NCBI GenBank assembly: GCA_963695675.1
Contig: CAVOGY010000005.1
Location: 248,001 to 312,000, forward strand
Length of the DNA stretch: 64,000 nt
Direction: 5' to 3'
From: DASUPK01 sp963695675
GTDB taxonomy: Bacteria > Actinomycetota > Thermoleophilia > Solirubrobacterales > 70-9
The translations under genes and the position numbers were made by a program. The notes below the pieces were generated by a model that saw only the letters and a program-made list of their open reading frames with translations, was not told the origin of the DNA and searched no databases. Shown here one piece after another: positions 41,323 through 51,305 of the stretch (its first letter is position 1; the number at the start of each line of letters is the position of its first letter).

Positions 41323-41705
41323 CAGGGGTTGACGTGGAGCTCAGCGATCGGCGTCTCGGTTTTGTCGAGCTTGTGGAGCTCGACCTCGAAGACGCCGTCC
41401 AGATTGGCCGGGAACGAGAGACGCACCGGGCTGTGCTCGGCCGGCTTCTCGATCTCGTAGCCGTGGACGTGGACCTCCTCCTCGGGCGTGTTGAGCCGCA
41501 CCTCGAGCTGGACCTGATCGCCCTTGTTATAGGTGAGCTTCTTCACGCCGCCGACTGGGTCGCCGTTGTTCACGGTGATCACCTGAAGGCCCTTCGAGGT
41601 GTTGCTGCCCTCGTCGCTGTTGTTGCTCTGCAGCACGATGAAAACCACGACCGCCGCGACGATCACCGCCGCCAGCAAGCCGAGTCGTGCAGCTCTGGAT
41701 TGCAT
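41322..41705 (-). CDS. membrane-anchored cupredoxin-like protein
   Basis: 127 residues: one N-terminal membrane helix (LGLLAAVIVAAVVVFIVL), then a beta-sandwich with KLTYNKGDQVQLEV, EEVHVHGYEIEKP and FPANLDGVFEVELHK. This resembles cupredoxins of the EfeO/copper-binding type; His residues in HVHGY and HK are candidate copper ligands, but a Cys ligand is missing. The stop overlaps the start of the polytopic membrane gene by one base, so the two work together. Confidence 0.7.
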   Translation of the reverse strand: MQSRAARLGLLAAVIVAAVVVFIVLQSNNSDEGSNTSKGLQVITVNNGDPVGGVKKLTYNKGDQVQLEVRLNTPEEEVHVHGYEIEKPAEHSPVRLSFPANLDGVFEVELHKLDKTETPIAELHVNP

Positions 41706-41784
41706 CTCTACAGACCTCCTTTGAAGTGCGCACGTTGTCCGCGCTGGCTAACGGCCAACGCCACGCGCGCTGGTTCGCACCTGC

Positions 41785-42372
41785 TCAGGCAGGAGCGAGC
41801 GGAGGCGGCCGCCGAGCGAGGCCGAAGGCCAAGGGGGTCGACGGCAGACGCAGCCCGCGGGCCGGAAGCGGCCGACCGCGCACGGCCGGCGGTCGCGAGC
41901 GCACTCGCTGCGTGTGAGTCACCGCGATCACGCCCTCGACTACCTCGAGCGCCCTGGCGAGCAGGGCTCCCACGGCACCGATCGCTAGCGCCAGCGGAGG
42001 GGCGATCCAGCCGCCACCGGCGAGCATCGCGGCAGCTCCCGCCGGGTGGCCCGTGCTCAGGATCGCTTCGAGGGACTCCTGGCCGACGTGGATCGCAAGG
42101 AGCGCCGCTGCGAAGACGGCGATTCGCCGCCCGAGCCGCGCGCCTGTCGGCGCAGCCCCTTCGGTGCCACGGATCAGGGTCGCCACAGCGGCCGCCAGGA
42201 CCAGTACGGCGATCGGCGGCAGGAGGTCCGTCATGTAGCCGTGGCGCGCGAGCTCGCCGGAGGACGAGGCTCCAGAAGCGATCAGGTACCTCAGCTGATG
42301 GAGCGCGAAGGCGCCGACCGCCAGAATCGCCGCGAGCCGGACGTTATGCGCGAGGCGCATTGGCGATCTCAT
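41785..42372 (-). CDS. multi-helix membrane protein of unknown function
   Basis: 195 residues with four likely membrane helices (AILAVGAFALHQLRYLIA, PPIAVLVLAAAVATLI, IAVFAAALLAIHVGQES, PPLALAIGAVGALLARAL) and a basic Pro/Arg-rich cytosolic tail. HQLRY and HVGQES are conserved-looking polar spots in the membrane. It precedes the cupredoxin and may belong to the same function. Family unknown. Confidence 0.55.
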   Translation of the reverse strand: MRSPMRLAHNVRLAAILAVGAFALHQLRYLIASGASSSGELARHGYMTDLLPPIAVLVLAAAVATLIRGTEGAAPTGARLGRRIAVFAAALLAIHVGQESLEAILSTGHPAGAAAMLAGGGWIAPPLALAIGAVGALLARALEVVEGVIAVTHTQRVRSRPPAVRGRPLPARGLRLPSTPLAFGLARRPPPLAPA

Positions 42373-42384
42373 TGCTCGAGAACC

Positions 42385-42579
42385 CTACTCGCGAGTCTTT
42401 AGCTTCGGCTCAATTGGCCCAGGGGCCGGCTGCGTCTGGGTCTGGCTCTGGACCTGCGTCCCGGACCCCGAGAGGGAGGGCTCATCGATCGTGTCACGCG
42501 AGCTCAGGAACAGAAACAGGATGATGATCAACAGCCCGAGCAGAATGCCGAGCACGATGCCGATCACGCGGTCGCTCAC
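42385..42579 (-). CDS. 64-residue single-helix membrane protein
   Basis: MSDRVIGIVLGILLGLLIII is an N-terminal membrane helix, followed by a Ser/Thr/Gln/Pro-rich extracellular or linker tail. It lies 12 bases before the four-helix membrane gene. No function can be assigned. Confidence 0.5.
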   Translation of the reverse strand: MSDRVIGIVLGILLGLLIIILFLFLSSRDTIDEPSLSGSGTQVQSQTQTQPAPGPIEPKLKTRE

Positions 42580-42610
42580 TTCGTGAAGCGGCCGCGCATC
42601 CCGAAAGCGG

Positions 42611-43228
42611 TCAGCTGACCCCGTCGAGCAGACGCCAGTTGGCCCGGAAGGCGGACTCGGCCGCCCCCACCAAAGCGTCCTCGTCCTCCGGCGTCATCCC
42701 CTCCTCGATCAGGCGCCGCGCCTCCTCGGCGTGAGCGTGATCGGCCTCCTCGTGAACGCGGAAGTACCGGCTGCCGGCACCGCCATCGATCGCGTAGAAG
42801 CGAGCGAGGCCCTCGCGCTTGACGCGAGCGATCTCCGGCTGGCCGCTCTCGATCGCGAACATGCGCGCCAGCTGGGTCAGGTAGCCGTCCAGCGAGGTCC
42901 ACGCTGTGACGCACTCCGCGGTCTCCGGAGTGGGCTCGGCGCCGATCTCCCCGCCCACCGCCTCGACGAAGCCATCCCAGAGCCCGATATGCGATTCCTC
43001 TTCCGCGGCGTGGGCCGCGATCTCTTCGCGGCTCGAATCGGGCGCGACGTCGGCGGTCTCTCGGCAGAGGCGGGCGAGCGCCTCGGTCGCGTGGCGGTAC
43101 TGGCCGGCGTAGCGAGCGAGCTCCCGGTGCGAAAGCTCACCGGCGGACCACCGCACGTAGAAGGGGTGCTCGAGAACGTTCTGACGGGCCCGGCTCTCCT
43201 CGATGCGCTCCCAAACCGATGCGCTCAC
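42611..43228 (-). CDS. TenA/PqqC-like haem-oxygenase-fold protein
   Basis: 205 residues, all helical. HPFYVRWSAGELSHRELARY, HAAEEESHIGLW and HEEADHAHAEEARRLI place His/Glu residues as in the di-iron CADD/TenA-like group (His and Glu ligands on paired helices) rather than thiaminase TenA. Possible role: oxidase in cofactor synthesis (for example para-aminobenzoate, as in chlamydial CADD). Its start overlaps the divergent redoxin-like gene. Confidence 0.75.
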   Translation of the reverse strand: MSASVWERIEESRARQNVLEHPFYVRWSAGELSHRELARYAGQYRHATEALARLCRETADVAPDSSREEIAAHAAEEESHIGLWDGFVEAVGGEIGAEPTPETAECVTAWTSLDGYLTQLARMFAIESGQPEIARVKREGLARFYAIDGGAGSRYFRVHEEADHAHAEEARRLIEEGMTPEDEDALVGAAESAFRANWRLLDGVS

Positions 43229-44100
43229 TGAAACCTCTCCTTCTTCGGGGACCGGCGGAGCATACCCTCCGGCGTCTGCGACCCCCGCGCCCCGACATCG
43301 CCGTCCCCCCGCTTGTGCCGGGCCTCGACTGGATTGGTGAGCCGATCGAGTCGATCGATCGGCTGGTCGCGACCCGCCCCGCCCTGGTCCACTTCCTCGA
43401 CGTCGCCCAACTCAACTCGGTCCGCACGCTGCCCTACCTGAGGGCATGGCACGCGCGATATGCGGACAACGGCCTGGCTCAGGTCGGCGTCCATTCCCCG
43501 CGATTCCCCTTCACCCAGGATCCCGGGATCGTCGCTGATGCTGCCGAGCGTCTCGGAATCGATTGGTCCATCGCACTCGATCCGGAGTTCGCCGTCTGGC
43601 GCCTCTATGAGCCTCACGGCTGGCCCGCTCTCTTCCTCTGGGGGCGCGGTGGGGCGCTGCGCTGGTACCACCTCGGCGAGGGTGACTACAACGGCACCGA
43701 GCAGGCGATCCGCGAAGCGCTCTCTGAATCCAACGGCGGCCACGATTGGCCACCCGTGCTGGAGCCGATGCGGCCGTCCGACGCCCCGGGCGCGAAGGTC
43801 GTCCCCCCCACCCCCGAGATCTTCCCGGGTGGATCGACCGAGGAGCCGTGGTCGAGCTCGCCGGATGACCCCTCGCTGGGGTTCGAGTACACGGCCGGCG
43901 GCGCCTATGCGGCCACGGATGGCGAGGGGGAGATCGGGATCCGCGTCGACGGCGAAGCCCGCGCCCCGATCGAGGTCACCTACTCAGGGCTTCAGGAGCT
44001 CACGATCCACGACCACACCGAACACCACATCCTCGAGCTCGAGCCGTCGCCGGGCCTGCCGCTCTACTCGATCCAGTTCGCGGCGGCCGTGCCGGGCTAG
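43219..44100 (+). CDS. thioredoxin-fold protein of the DipZ/redoxin type without CxxC
   Basis: 293 residues. RPALVHFLDVAQLNSVRTLPYLRAWHARYADNGL and VGVHSPRFPFTQDP resemble the AhpC/TlpA-like domain of DipZ proteins (VHxPEFxFE), but the usual active-site cysteines are replaced (DVAQLNS). The C-terminal 130 residues form a beta-rich ligand domain, also as in DipZ C-terminal parts. The 10-base overlap of its start with the divergent gene is unusual; a GTG at 43314 is an alternative start but would remove only the tail before the domain. Confidence 0.65.
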   Translation: MRSLKPLLLRGPAEHTLRRLRPPRPDIAVPPLVPGLDWIGEPIESIDRLVATRPALVHFLDVAQLNSVRTLPYLRAWHARYADNGLAQVGVHSPRFPFTQDPGIVADAAERLGIDWSIALDPEFAVWRLYEPHGWPALFLWGRGGALRWYHLGEGDYNGTEQAIREALSESNGGHDWPPVLEPMRPSDAPGAKVVPPTPEIFPGGSTEEPWSSSPDDPSLGFEYTAGGAYAATDGEGEIGIRVDGEARAPIEVTYSGLQELTIHDHTEHHILELEPSPGLPLYSIQFAAAVPG

Positions 44101-45077
44101 GCGCCTGAGCCGGTGAGCTGCGCGCGGATCTCGCCGGGGAGCATGAAGCGAACGTCCTCGTCGACCGTCCTCAGCTCGGAGATGTCGGTCGCGCCCCGCT
44201 CTCGGAAGTAGGCGACCAGCCGCTCGACGAGCTCCTCCGGGGCGCTGGCGCCTGAGGTGATGCCGACCACCTCGACACCCTCCAGCCAGGCCTCGTCGAC
44301 CTGGAGGTGGTTGTCAATGAGGTGGGAAGCCGCTCCGTGCTCACGCGCGACCTCGACCAGCCGGTTGGAGTTGGACGAGTTGGTGGAGCCGATGACGAGG
44401 ACGAGGTCGCACTCCCGGGCGAGCTCCTTGACCGCAGACTGGCGGTTCGTGGTCGCGTAACAGATGTCGTCCGTCTTGGGCCCGACCGCGTCGGGGAATT
44501 TCTCACGCAAACGAGCGATGATCGAGCTCGTCTCGTCAACTGAAAGCGTGGTCTGGGTGATGTAGGCGATGCGATTCGGATCCTCGACCTCGAGCGCGTC
44601 GACGTCGGCCTCCGTCTGGACCAGCACGGTCCTGTCGGGAGCCTCGCCGGTGGTCCCCTCGACCTCCTCGTGGCCCTCGTGGCCGATCAGGACGATCGTG
44701 TAGCCATCCTTCGCGAACTTGCGGGCCTCGACGTGGACCTTGGTGACCAGGGGACAGGTCGCGTCGATGGTCCGGAGCCGGCGCTTGGCCGCGTTCGCGT
44801 GGACGCTCGGGGCGACGCCATGGGCCGAAAAGACGACCATCTCTCCCTCGGGGACCTCCGTCTCCTCATCCACGAAGATCGCTCCCCGCTTCTCCAGCTC
44901 GCTGACGACGTGCTTGTTGTGAACGATCTCCTTGCGGACGTAGACGGGCTCGCCGTAGAGCTCGAGCGCGCGCTCGACCGTCTGCACGGCGCGATCGACG
45001 CCCGCGCAGTAGCCGCGCGGCGCCGCGAGGAGGACCCGTGATGGGCTCCTGAGTCTTTCTTCGGAGGTCGACTGCAC
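44097..45077 (-). CDS. ispH: 4-hydroxy-3-methylbut-2-enyl diphosphate reductase
   Basis: [4Fe-4S] enzyme, last step of the MEP isoprenoid pathway. Three cluster cysteines are in APRGYCAGVDRA, DATCPLVTKVH and DICYATTNRQ. Substrate residues are in VHNKHVV, SAHGVAP, GHEGHEE and TSGASAPE. 326 residues. It is convergent with the redoxin-like gene with a 4-base overlap and diverges from the WS/DGAT gene. Confidence 0.95.
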   Translation of the reverse strand: MQSTSEERLRSPSRVLLAAPRGYCAGVDRAVQTVERALELYGEPVYVRKEIVHNKHVVSELEKRGAIFVDEETEVPEGEMVVFSAHGVAPSVHANAAKRRLRTIDATCPLVTKVHVEARKFAKDGYTIVLIGHEGHEEVEGTTGEAPDRTVLVQTEADVDALEVEDPNRIAYITQTTLSVDETSSIIARLREKFPDAVGPKTDDICYATTNRQSAVKELARECDLVLVIGSTNSSNSNRLVEVAREHGAASHLIDNHLQVDEAWLEGVEVVGITSGASAPEELVERLVAYFRERGATDISELRTVDEDVRFMLPGEIRAQLTGSGA

Positions 45078-45132
45078 GCCCGGGCGAAGGGTAGCGGCCG
45101 CACCTCAGTGTCAAGAAGCTAGGCTGATGCGA

Positions 45133-45165
45133 GGGTGCTCCGCAGGCGAAGCCGAGGAGCAACCC
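45133..45165. repeat. hairpin repeat, copy 2
   Basis: GGGTGCTCC (45133-45141) pairs with GGAGCAACCC (45156-45165) with one bulge; the loop contains GGCGAAGCC. It is the inverse of the element at 9640-9670. Here it is followed by GTTTTGTT, so it looks like a terminator placed just upstream of the WS/DGAT start, possibly an attenuator or protection against read-through. Confidence 0.55.
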
Positions 45166-45176
45166 GTTTTGTTCCC

Positions 45177-46622
45177 ATGGCACAAGCACACATGGACAGG
45201 CTCACCTCGATCGACGCGTCGTTCCTGACGAACGAGACCTCCAGCGCCCACATGCACGTGGGGGCAATCCTGATCTTCGAGGGCCCGCCGCCGAGCTACG
45301 ACGACTTCCTCGCCCATGTGGAGAGCCGTCTGCACCTCGTCCCGCGCTTCCGCCAGAAGCTCGCCTTCCCGCCGGTCGAGACCGGCCGGCCATTCTGGGT
45401 CGACGACCCGAGCTTCAACCTGGCCTATCACGTTCGCCACTCGGCGCTCCCGGCGCCGGGCTCGGAGGAGCAGCTTCGCAACATCGCGGGGCGCCTCTTC
45501 TCACAGGCCCTCGATCGCTCCAAGCCGCTCTGGGAGCTCTGGCTGGTCCAGGGCCTCGAGCGAAATCGGTTCGCGCTGGTGACCAAGACCCACCACGCGC
45601 TCGTCGACGGCGTCGCCGGCGTCGACATCGCCACGGTCCTCTTCGACCTGAAGCCGGTGCCAGAGCCCGTCGAGCCCGACCGCGACTGGGTGCCCCGCCC
45701 CTCGCCGTCGGCCGCCGAGCTCGCGGCCCGCGGAATCGTCGAGGCCGGCGAAGCGCCCTTCAAGCTCGCACGCCGCGCGATCCGCGCCGCCAGCCACCCG
45801 AGGCAGACGACCCGGAAGGTCGCCGACGCCGGCGAGGCGTTAGCCGAGGTCGCCTGGAACCTGAGCAATCCCGCCCCGGACGTGCCGCTGAACGTGGAGA
45901 TCGGATCCCACCGGCGGTTCGCCTGGGCCCGAGCGGAGCTCGCCGACTACAAGCGGATCAAGGATGCACTCGGCGGGACGGTCAACGACGTCGTGCTCAC
46001 CGTGGTGAGCGGCGCACTGCGCGGCTGGCTGCGCAGTCGCGGCGTCAAGCTCGCGGGCCTCGACCTGCGGGCGCTCGTGCCGGTCTCGATCAGGACCGGG
46101 GACGAGCAGGGCAACCTCGGCAACAGGATCGCGGCGATGCGCGGCCCGCTGCCCGTCTACATCGGGGATCCGGTGAAGCGGCTCGAGGTCGTTCGCCGGG
46201 CGATGGACGGCCTCAAGGAGTCGAAGCAGGCGCTGGGGGCCGAGGTGATCTCGCGCTTCAACGACTTCGCGCCGCCGACGCTCCTCGCTCAGGCGTCACG
46301 CCTGAACTTCTCGACTCGGCTCTTCAACCTGATCGTCACCAACGTCCCCGGCCCGCAGATCCCGCTGTATGTGCTCGGCCGCGAGCTGCAGGACATCTTC
46401 CCGGTCGCCTTCCTGCCTGAGAATCACGCCCTGGCGATCGCGATCATCAGCTACAACGGCAGCATGGACTTCGGCCTGCTGGGCGATTACGACGCGATGG
46501 ACGACATCGAGACGATCGCCACCGGGCTCTCGGAGTCGCTCGCCGAGCTGCTGTCGGCGGCCGAGATGGCGGAGGCCGACTCCCGAGTGAGCATGAGCGC
46601 CGGCGCCGACCTGCCGGGCTAG
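45177..46622 (+). CDS. WS/DGAT-family acyltransferase (wax ester synthase/diacylglycerol acyltransferase)
   Basis: Makes storage triacylglycerol or wax esters from acyl-CoA. 481 residues. DRLTSIDASFLTNE is the usual N-terminal block, TKTHHALVDGVAGVDI carries the HHxxxDG active site, and NDVVLTVVSGALRGWL, LVPVSIRTGDEQGNLGN and NVPGPQIPLYVLG are conserved. Starts at 45177 or 45192 are both possible; neither has a clear ribosome binding site. Confidence 0.92.
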   Translation: MAQAHMDRLTSIDASFLTNETSSAHMHVGAILIFEGPPPSYDDFLAHVESRLHLVPRFRQKLAFPPVETGRPFWVDDPSFNLAYHVRHSALPAPGSEEQLRNIAGRLFSQALDRSKPLWELWLVQGLERNRFALVTKTHHALVDGVAGVDIATVLFDLKPVPEPVEPDRDWVPRPSPSAAELAARGIVEAGEAPFKLARRAIRAASHPRQTTRKVADAGEALAEVAWNLSNPAPDVPLNVEIGSHRRFAWARAELADYKRIKDALGGTVNDVVLTVVSGALRGWLRSRGVKLAGLDLRALVPVSIRTGDEQGNLGNRIAAMRGPLPVYIGDPVKRLEVVRRAMDGLKESKQALGAEVISRFNDFAPPTLLAQASRLNFSTRLFNLIVTNVPGPQIPLYVLGRELQDIFPVAFLPENHALAIAIISYNGSMDFGLLGDYDAMDDIETIATGLSESLAELLSAAEMAEADSRVSMSAGADLPG

Positions 46623-46660
46623 CGCTCGCGCCATAGCGGCGATGCCGGAGGGGGACTGCC

Positions 46661-46957
46661 CTACGTCACCTGCACCCGCTCGCGCTGGCGGCGCGCCAGG
46701 GCGTCGATCGTCACGGCGGCGAGCAGTACGGCGCCCGTGATCATGAACTTGATGTCCGAGTCCAGCCCGAGCAGGTCCATCCCGTTCGAGATGGATCCGA
46801 TCACCACAGCGCCGAGCAACGCCGACCAGACCGAGCCCCGGCCGCCGAACAGGCTGGTTCCCGCGATCACCGGTCCGGCGATCGCCAGCAGCAGGACGTC
46901 TCCCGAGCCGGATGACTGGTTGACGGCGATCAGCCGGGAGGCCGCCAGGATCTCGCC
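46661..46957 (-). pseudogene. remnant of a sugar ABC transporter permease (XylH-like C terminus)
   Basis: The reading frame encodes only the last about 98 residues of a XylH/RbsC-type permease: ASRLIAVNQSSGSGDVLLLA, GTSLFGGRGSVWSALLGAVV and GSISNGMDLLGLDSDIKF. Sequence upstream in the frame has no permease similarity, so the N-terminal two thirds are gone. It is evidence for a decayed second sugar importer next to the catabolic region. Confidence 0.75.
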
Positions 46958-47233
46958 GGGGCTTGGGGGTCGACTGGGATATGGGCGCGGGCCCCGGGCG
47001 CGAGCTGCAGGTAGCGCTGACGGATCGGGGCGCGCGCCAGGATCGAGCTCGTCGGGGCGCACGGGTTCACGGCGGCCATGGCGAAGGACCGCACTCCCCT
47101 TGCGAAGCACTCTCCTGGGCGAGGAGGAGCGCTGTCCCCTCAGCGTGGCAGGAGTCGGCAGCGACCTGGAGGTTCAGCCTGATCAAGTAGCGGGCGCGGC
47201 TAGGTGCTCGCCGAGAGCGCTAGTCTTGTCGGT
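46958..47233. other. gap without recognised gene
   Basis: About 275 bases between the permease remnant and tatA. No convincing reading frame was found on either strand. It is probably the decayed remainder of the permease locus and the tatA promoter; TAGTCT at 47221-47226, 8 bases before the tatA ATG, is a -10 candidate. Confidence 0.5.
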
Positions 47234-47509
47234 ATGGCCAACGTAGGACCCCTGGAGGTGGTCGTGGTCCTGATCATCGCGCTGGTCATCTTCGGGCCGA
47301 AGCGCCTACCGGAGCTGGGTAGCTCGCTGGGCAAGGGGATACGTGACTTCAAATCGGCGCTCGCCGGCGAGCATGACGCAGAAGAGAAGCAGGCGCCCGA
47401 GGCGAAGCCGCAGCCGCAGCAGCTGCCAGTCGCCGACGAGCGGGCAAGGGGGATCGCCGACCCGGGCACCGGCGACGCGTCGACCCAGAGCCGCCACCAG
47501 GTGTCCTGA
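47234..47509 (+). CDS. tatA: twin-arginine translocase subunit TatA
   Basis: 91 residues. One membrane helix (PLEVVVVLIIALVIFGP), the hinge FGPKRLPELG and an amphipathic helix GSSLGKGIRDFKSALAG are the classic TatA/TatB layout, then a polar Pro/Gln-rich tail. tatC is not in the window. The ATG at 47234 is 8 bases after a TAGTCT box, so the transcript may be leaderless. Confidence 0.92.
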   Translation: MANVGPLEVVVVLIIALVIFGPKRLPELGSSLGKGIRDFKSALAGEHDAEEKQAPEAKPQPQQLPVADERARGIADPGTGDASTQSRHQVS

Positions 47510-47854
47510 GCCGGATTCGGCGATCAGGCTCACGATCACCCCCCTTCATCCGAGAGCAGCCGTTGTGGGATCAGGCCAAGCTCGGGTCGCATCGACCGGG
47601 ACCGGCGAAGGCAGCGCCGTCGGGTCTGCAAGCTGCGGGAGGAGTCGGCTGGGTGGATTCGAGCCAGGACCACAACCTGTGCCCTCGGCTCGACTCAGTC
47701 GCGTGAATCTGGACCGTCCACGGTTGAAGGCATTTCCGGACAGATCGTATTTCGGCTCGACATACCACCTCCTGGTTCTGGTCCAGGCAATCGGTGGCTC
47801 CCTCTTGTTGCGCAGCCCGGGCCGGGCGGCCGCCGGCTTCGCTATACCTCAGAC
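47510..47854. other. gap upstream of galT unit
   Basis: No gene recognised in about 345 bases. CCAGGACCA near 47671 and TGGTCCAGG near 47782 form a loose inverted pair about 110 bases apart, and GGCTCGAC occurs twice. TATACC (47843-47848), 6 bases before the GTG at 47855, is a good leaderless -10 box. Confidence 0.45.
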
Positions 47855-48031
47855 GTGCCATCCCCCAGCCCAACATCGGCCGAGCAGCGGCTTGGCGAGG
47901 AGGAGCGCTTCGGACCGCTCTACGTGCGGCGCATGCGCAAGGAGGACGGGCGGGCCCTGATCCTCTACGAGATGCGGGGCGAGGATCGCGATCAGGGTGA
48001 GCGAGCGCCGCTTCAACGAGCTCCGCGGTGA
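47855..48031 (+). CDS. 58-residue protein preceding galT
   Basis: Reads from GTG 47855 (VPSPSPTSAEQRLGEEERFG) through FGPLYVRRMRKEDGRALILYE to a TGA inside galT (35-base overlap). The segment VRRMRKEDGRALILYE looks like a small conserved actinobacterial protein family found in galactose or unrelated loci. The leaderless-type promoter directly upstream supports expression. Function unknown. Confidence 0.55.
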   Translation: MPSPSPTSAEQRLGEEERFGPLYVRRMRKEDGRALILYEMRGEDRDQGERAPLQRAPR

Positions 48032-48909
48032 GCAGGTCGTCTACGCGATTCACCGGCAGGAGCGCACCTTCCTGCCGGCCGCCGACCACTGCCCGCTGTG
48101 CCCGGCACGGCCGGGCCGCCCGGCCACCGAAATCCCTTTCGAGAGCTTCGAGATAGCGGTCTTCGACAATCGGTTCCCGGCCTTCTCGGACGGCGACGGT
48201 GCCGCGGAGGTCGTCGTCTACACGGATCAGCACTACGGCTCGTTCGGCACCCTGCCGCCGGATCGCGCCGAGGCGCTGATGTGGGTGTGGCGCCATCGGT
48301 ACGAGGAGCTGGGGGCGCGCCCCGAGGTCGACTACGTGATGCCGTTCGAGAACCGTGGCATCGAGGTCGGCACCACGCTTCACCATCCCCACGGCCAGAT
48401 CTACGCATTTCCATTCCTGCCTCCCGTCCCAGCGCTCGAGCTGGAGGCCGACCGGCGCCTCGGCGGCTGCGCGTTGTGCGCCCTGCTCGGGCGGGAGCTC
48501 GAGGGAGGCGAGCGGGTCGTGTACGCCGGCGACAGCGTCGTCTCCTACGTGCCATATGCGGCGCGGTGGCCGTATGAGGTCCACGTGGTGCTGCGCGAGC
48601 ACCGGCCGAGCCTGGCGCACTGCACGCCGGGTGAGCTCAGCGAGCTGGCCGGCGTCCTGCAGGCGGTGACGCGCGGCTACGATCGGCTCTTCGCGCGACC
48701 CTTCCCCTACGTGATGGTCGTCCACCAGGCGCCCACCGATGGCCGCGACGACGGCCATCTGCACGTCGAGTTCTACCCACCGCTGCGCACGGCCGACAAG
48801 CTCAAGTACGCCGCCGGCTGCGAGCAGGGAGCGGGCACGTTCCTTGTCGACGTGATGCCCGAGGACGCGGCGCGGGCGCTGCGCGGCGCGATCGGCACCG
48901 CCGCCGAGC

Positions 48910-48920
<11 letters not shown>
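47997..48920 (+). CDS. galT: galactose-1-phosphate uridylyltransferase
   Basis: Leloir pathway enzyme exchanging UDP between glucose-1-phosphate and galactose-1-phosphate. 307 residues from GTG 47997. CPLCPARPGRP is a zinc site, FENRGIEVGTTLHHPHGQIYA holds the catalytic His (HPHGQ), CALC is a second Cys pair, and HVVLREHRPSL and DGHLHVEFYPP are in the C-terminal half. It overlaps galK by 11 bases. Confidence 0.93.
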
Positions 48921-49947
<1,027 letters not shown>

Positions 49948-50183
49948 CGCTGACGCGTGCCTCCACGACCGGGGCGATCCGCAGCGACGACATAAGGTGA
50001 GCCAGTGGCGAATCCGGAGGGCAACCCGGGCCGGCCGGGACTACGTTGCCTGGATGAGCGCGGAATTGCACTTCGTGCGTGCACGATGGACTCGGGTCCA
50101 CCGCCTACACGAAGCGGATAAGATCGCGCCGGATAGCGCGGACTGACGTCCCGATCACCGCATCGGCGCAGATAGGAGGAGAT
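49948..50183 (+). promoter_or_regulatory. leader of the sugar ABC/ara operon
   Basis: No gene. TAAGAT (50119-50124) is a -10 candidate, a partial dyad TGCAC-TTCGTGCG-TGCA lies at 50067-50084 and may be an operator, and GGAGGAGAT directly precedes the ATG at 50184. No local sugar-responsive regulator is encoded. Confidence 0.4.
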
Positions 50184-51296
50184 ATGTCTGATCTCGATTC
50201 TGTCCACGACGCGGTCGAGCGGCTCGAGTGGGCCGACTCGAAGGAGGAGGAGACCCCGCATTCCCGTAGGTGGGCGCTCACGCGCCGCACGGCGTTGAGC
50301 GGTGGCGCGGCCGGGATCGCAGCCTTCCTGATCGAAGCCTGCGGTGGAGGGTCGTCTTCGTCCTCCGCGGCCTCGACCGACGTCTTCGGCTCGCATCCTT
50401 CGTACAAGTTCACGTTCGTCAACCACGTGACCACGAACCCGTTCTTCGTGCCGACCAAGTACGGGGCCGACGACGCCTGCAAGCTGCTCGGCTGCTCGTA
50501 TCAGTGGACCGGCTCGACGTCGAGCAACGTCAGCGAGATGGTGAACGGCGTCAACAGCGCAATCACCGCCGACGTCGATGGGATCGCGGTGTCGCTCATC
50601 GACCCGACCGCGTTCAACGCTCCGGTCGAGAACGCGCTGAACAAGGACATCCCGGTCGTCGCCTACAACGCCGACGCCACCGGCAACGCGCGCCTGGCCT
50701 ACATCGGCCAGGACCTGTTCCTGTCCGGCCAGGAGCTGGGCAAGCGCATTCTCGACCTCGTGCCGTCCGGCAGCGACATCGCGCTCTTCATCGCGACGCC
50801 GGGCTCGCTCAACATCCAGCCGCGGATCGATGGCGCCAAGGACTCGATCGGGACGCAGCTCAACGTCGAGACGATGGCGACAGGCGCGGCCACAGCGCAC
50901 GAATTGTCGACGATCCAGTCCTACGCCCAGGCGCACCCGAATATCGTCAAGGGGATGTTCGCGGTCGACTCGGGGAGCACGATCGCGTCGGCCAGACGAT
51001 CCAGAAGCAGAATCTCAAGGGCAAGGTCAAGGGCGGCGGCTATGACCTCACCGAGCCGACGCCGACGCTCGTCTCGGGCGGCTTCCTGGACGTCACGATC
51101 GACCAGCAGGCCTACCTGCAGGGCTTCCTGCCGGTCCTGGAGCTGTTCCTCTACAAGGCGTCAGAGACGCTGACGGGCCCCGCCGACGTCAACACCGGCC
51201 TGAAGTTCGTCGACCAGAGCACGATCGAGCCGTACGTCAGCACGAAGAGCCGCGCTACGAGGGCTCGTCGACGGCGGCAGGGGTCACCAAGGTCTA
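50184..51296 (+). pseudogene. sugar ABC transporter substrate-binding protein (frameshifted as read)
   Basis: Ribose/arabinose-type periplasmic binding protein (Peripla_BP_4). A twin-arginine-like start (RRWALTRRTALSGG) precedes a lipobox-like AFLIEACGGG. KFTFVNHVTTNPFFVPTKYG, VDGIAVSLIDPTAF and IPVVAYNADATGNARLAYIG form the binding core. The frame breaks at about 50988 (needs one base) and about 51254 (needs one base or loses two); with repair the protein continues GQTIQKQNLKGKVKGGGYDL to a stop at 51294. A Tat-exported sugar-binding lipoprotein is implied. Confidence 0.75.
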
Positions 51297-51305
51297 GGCC
51301 GAGCC

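Noticed and set aside
46990..47160. Possible regulator or permease N-terminal fragment on the minus strand
   Set aside because: The translations contain no helix-turn-helix or membrane pattern and codon use looks random.
47660..47800. Loose inverted pair CCAGGACCA/TGGTCCAGG as ends of an insertion element
   Set aside because: Arms are short and imperfect, no transposase frame lies between and no target duplication is visible.
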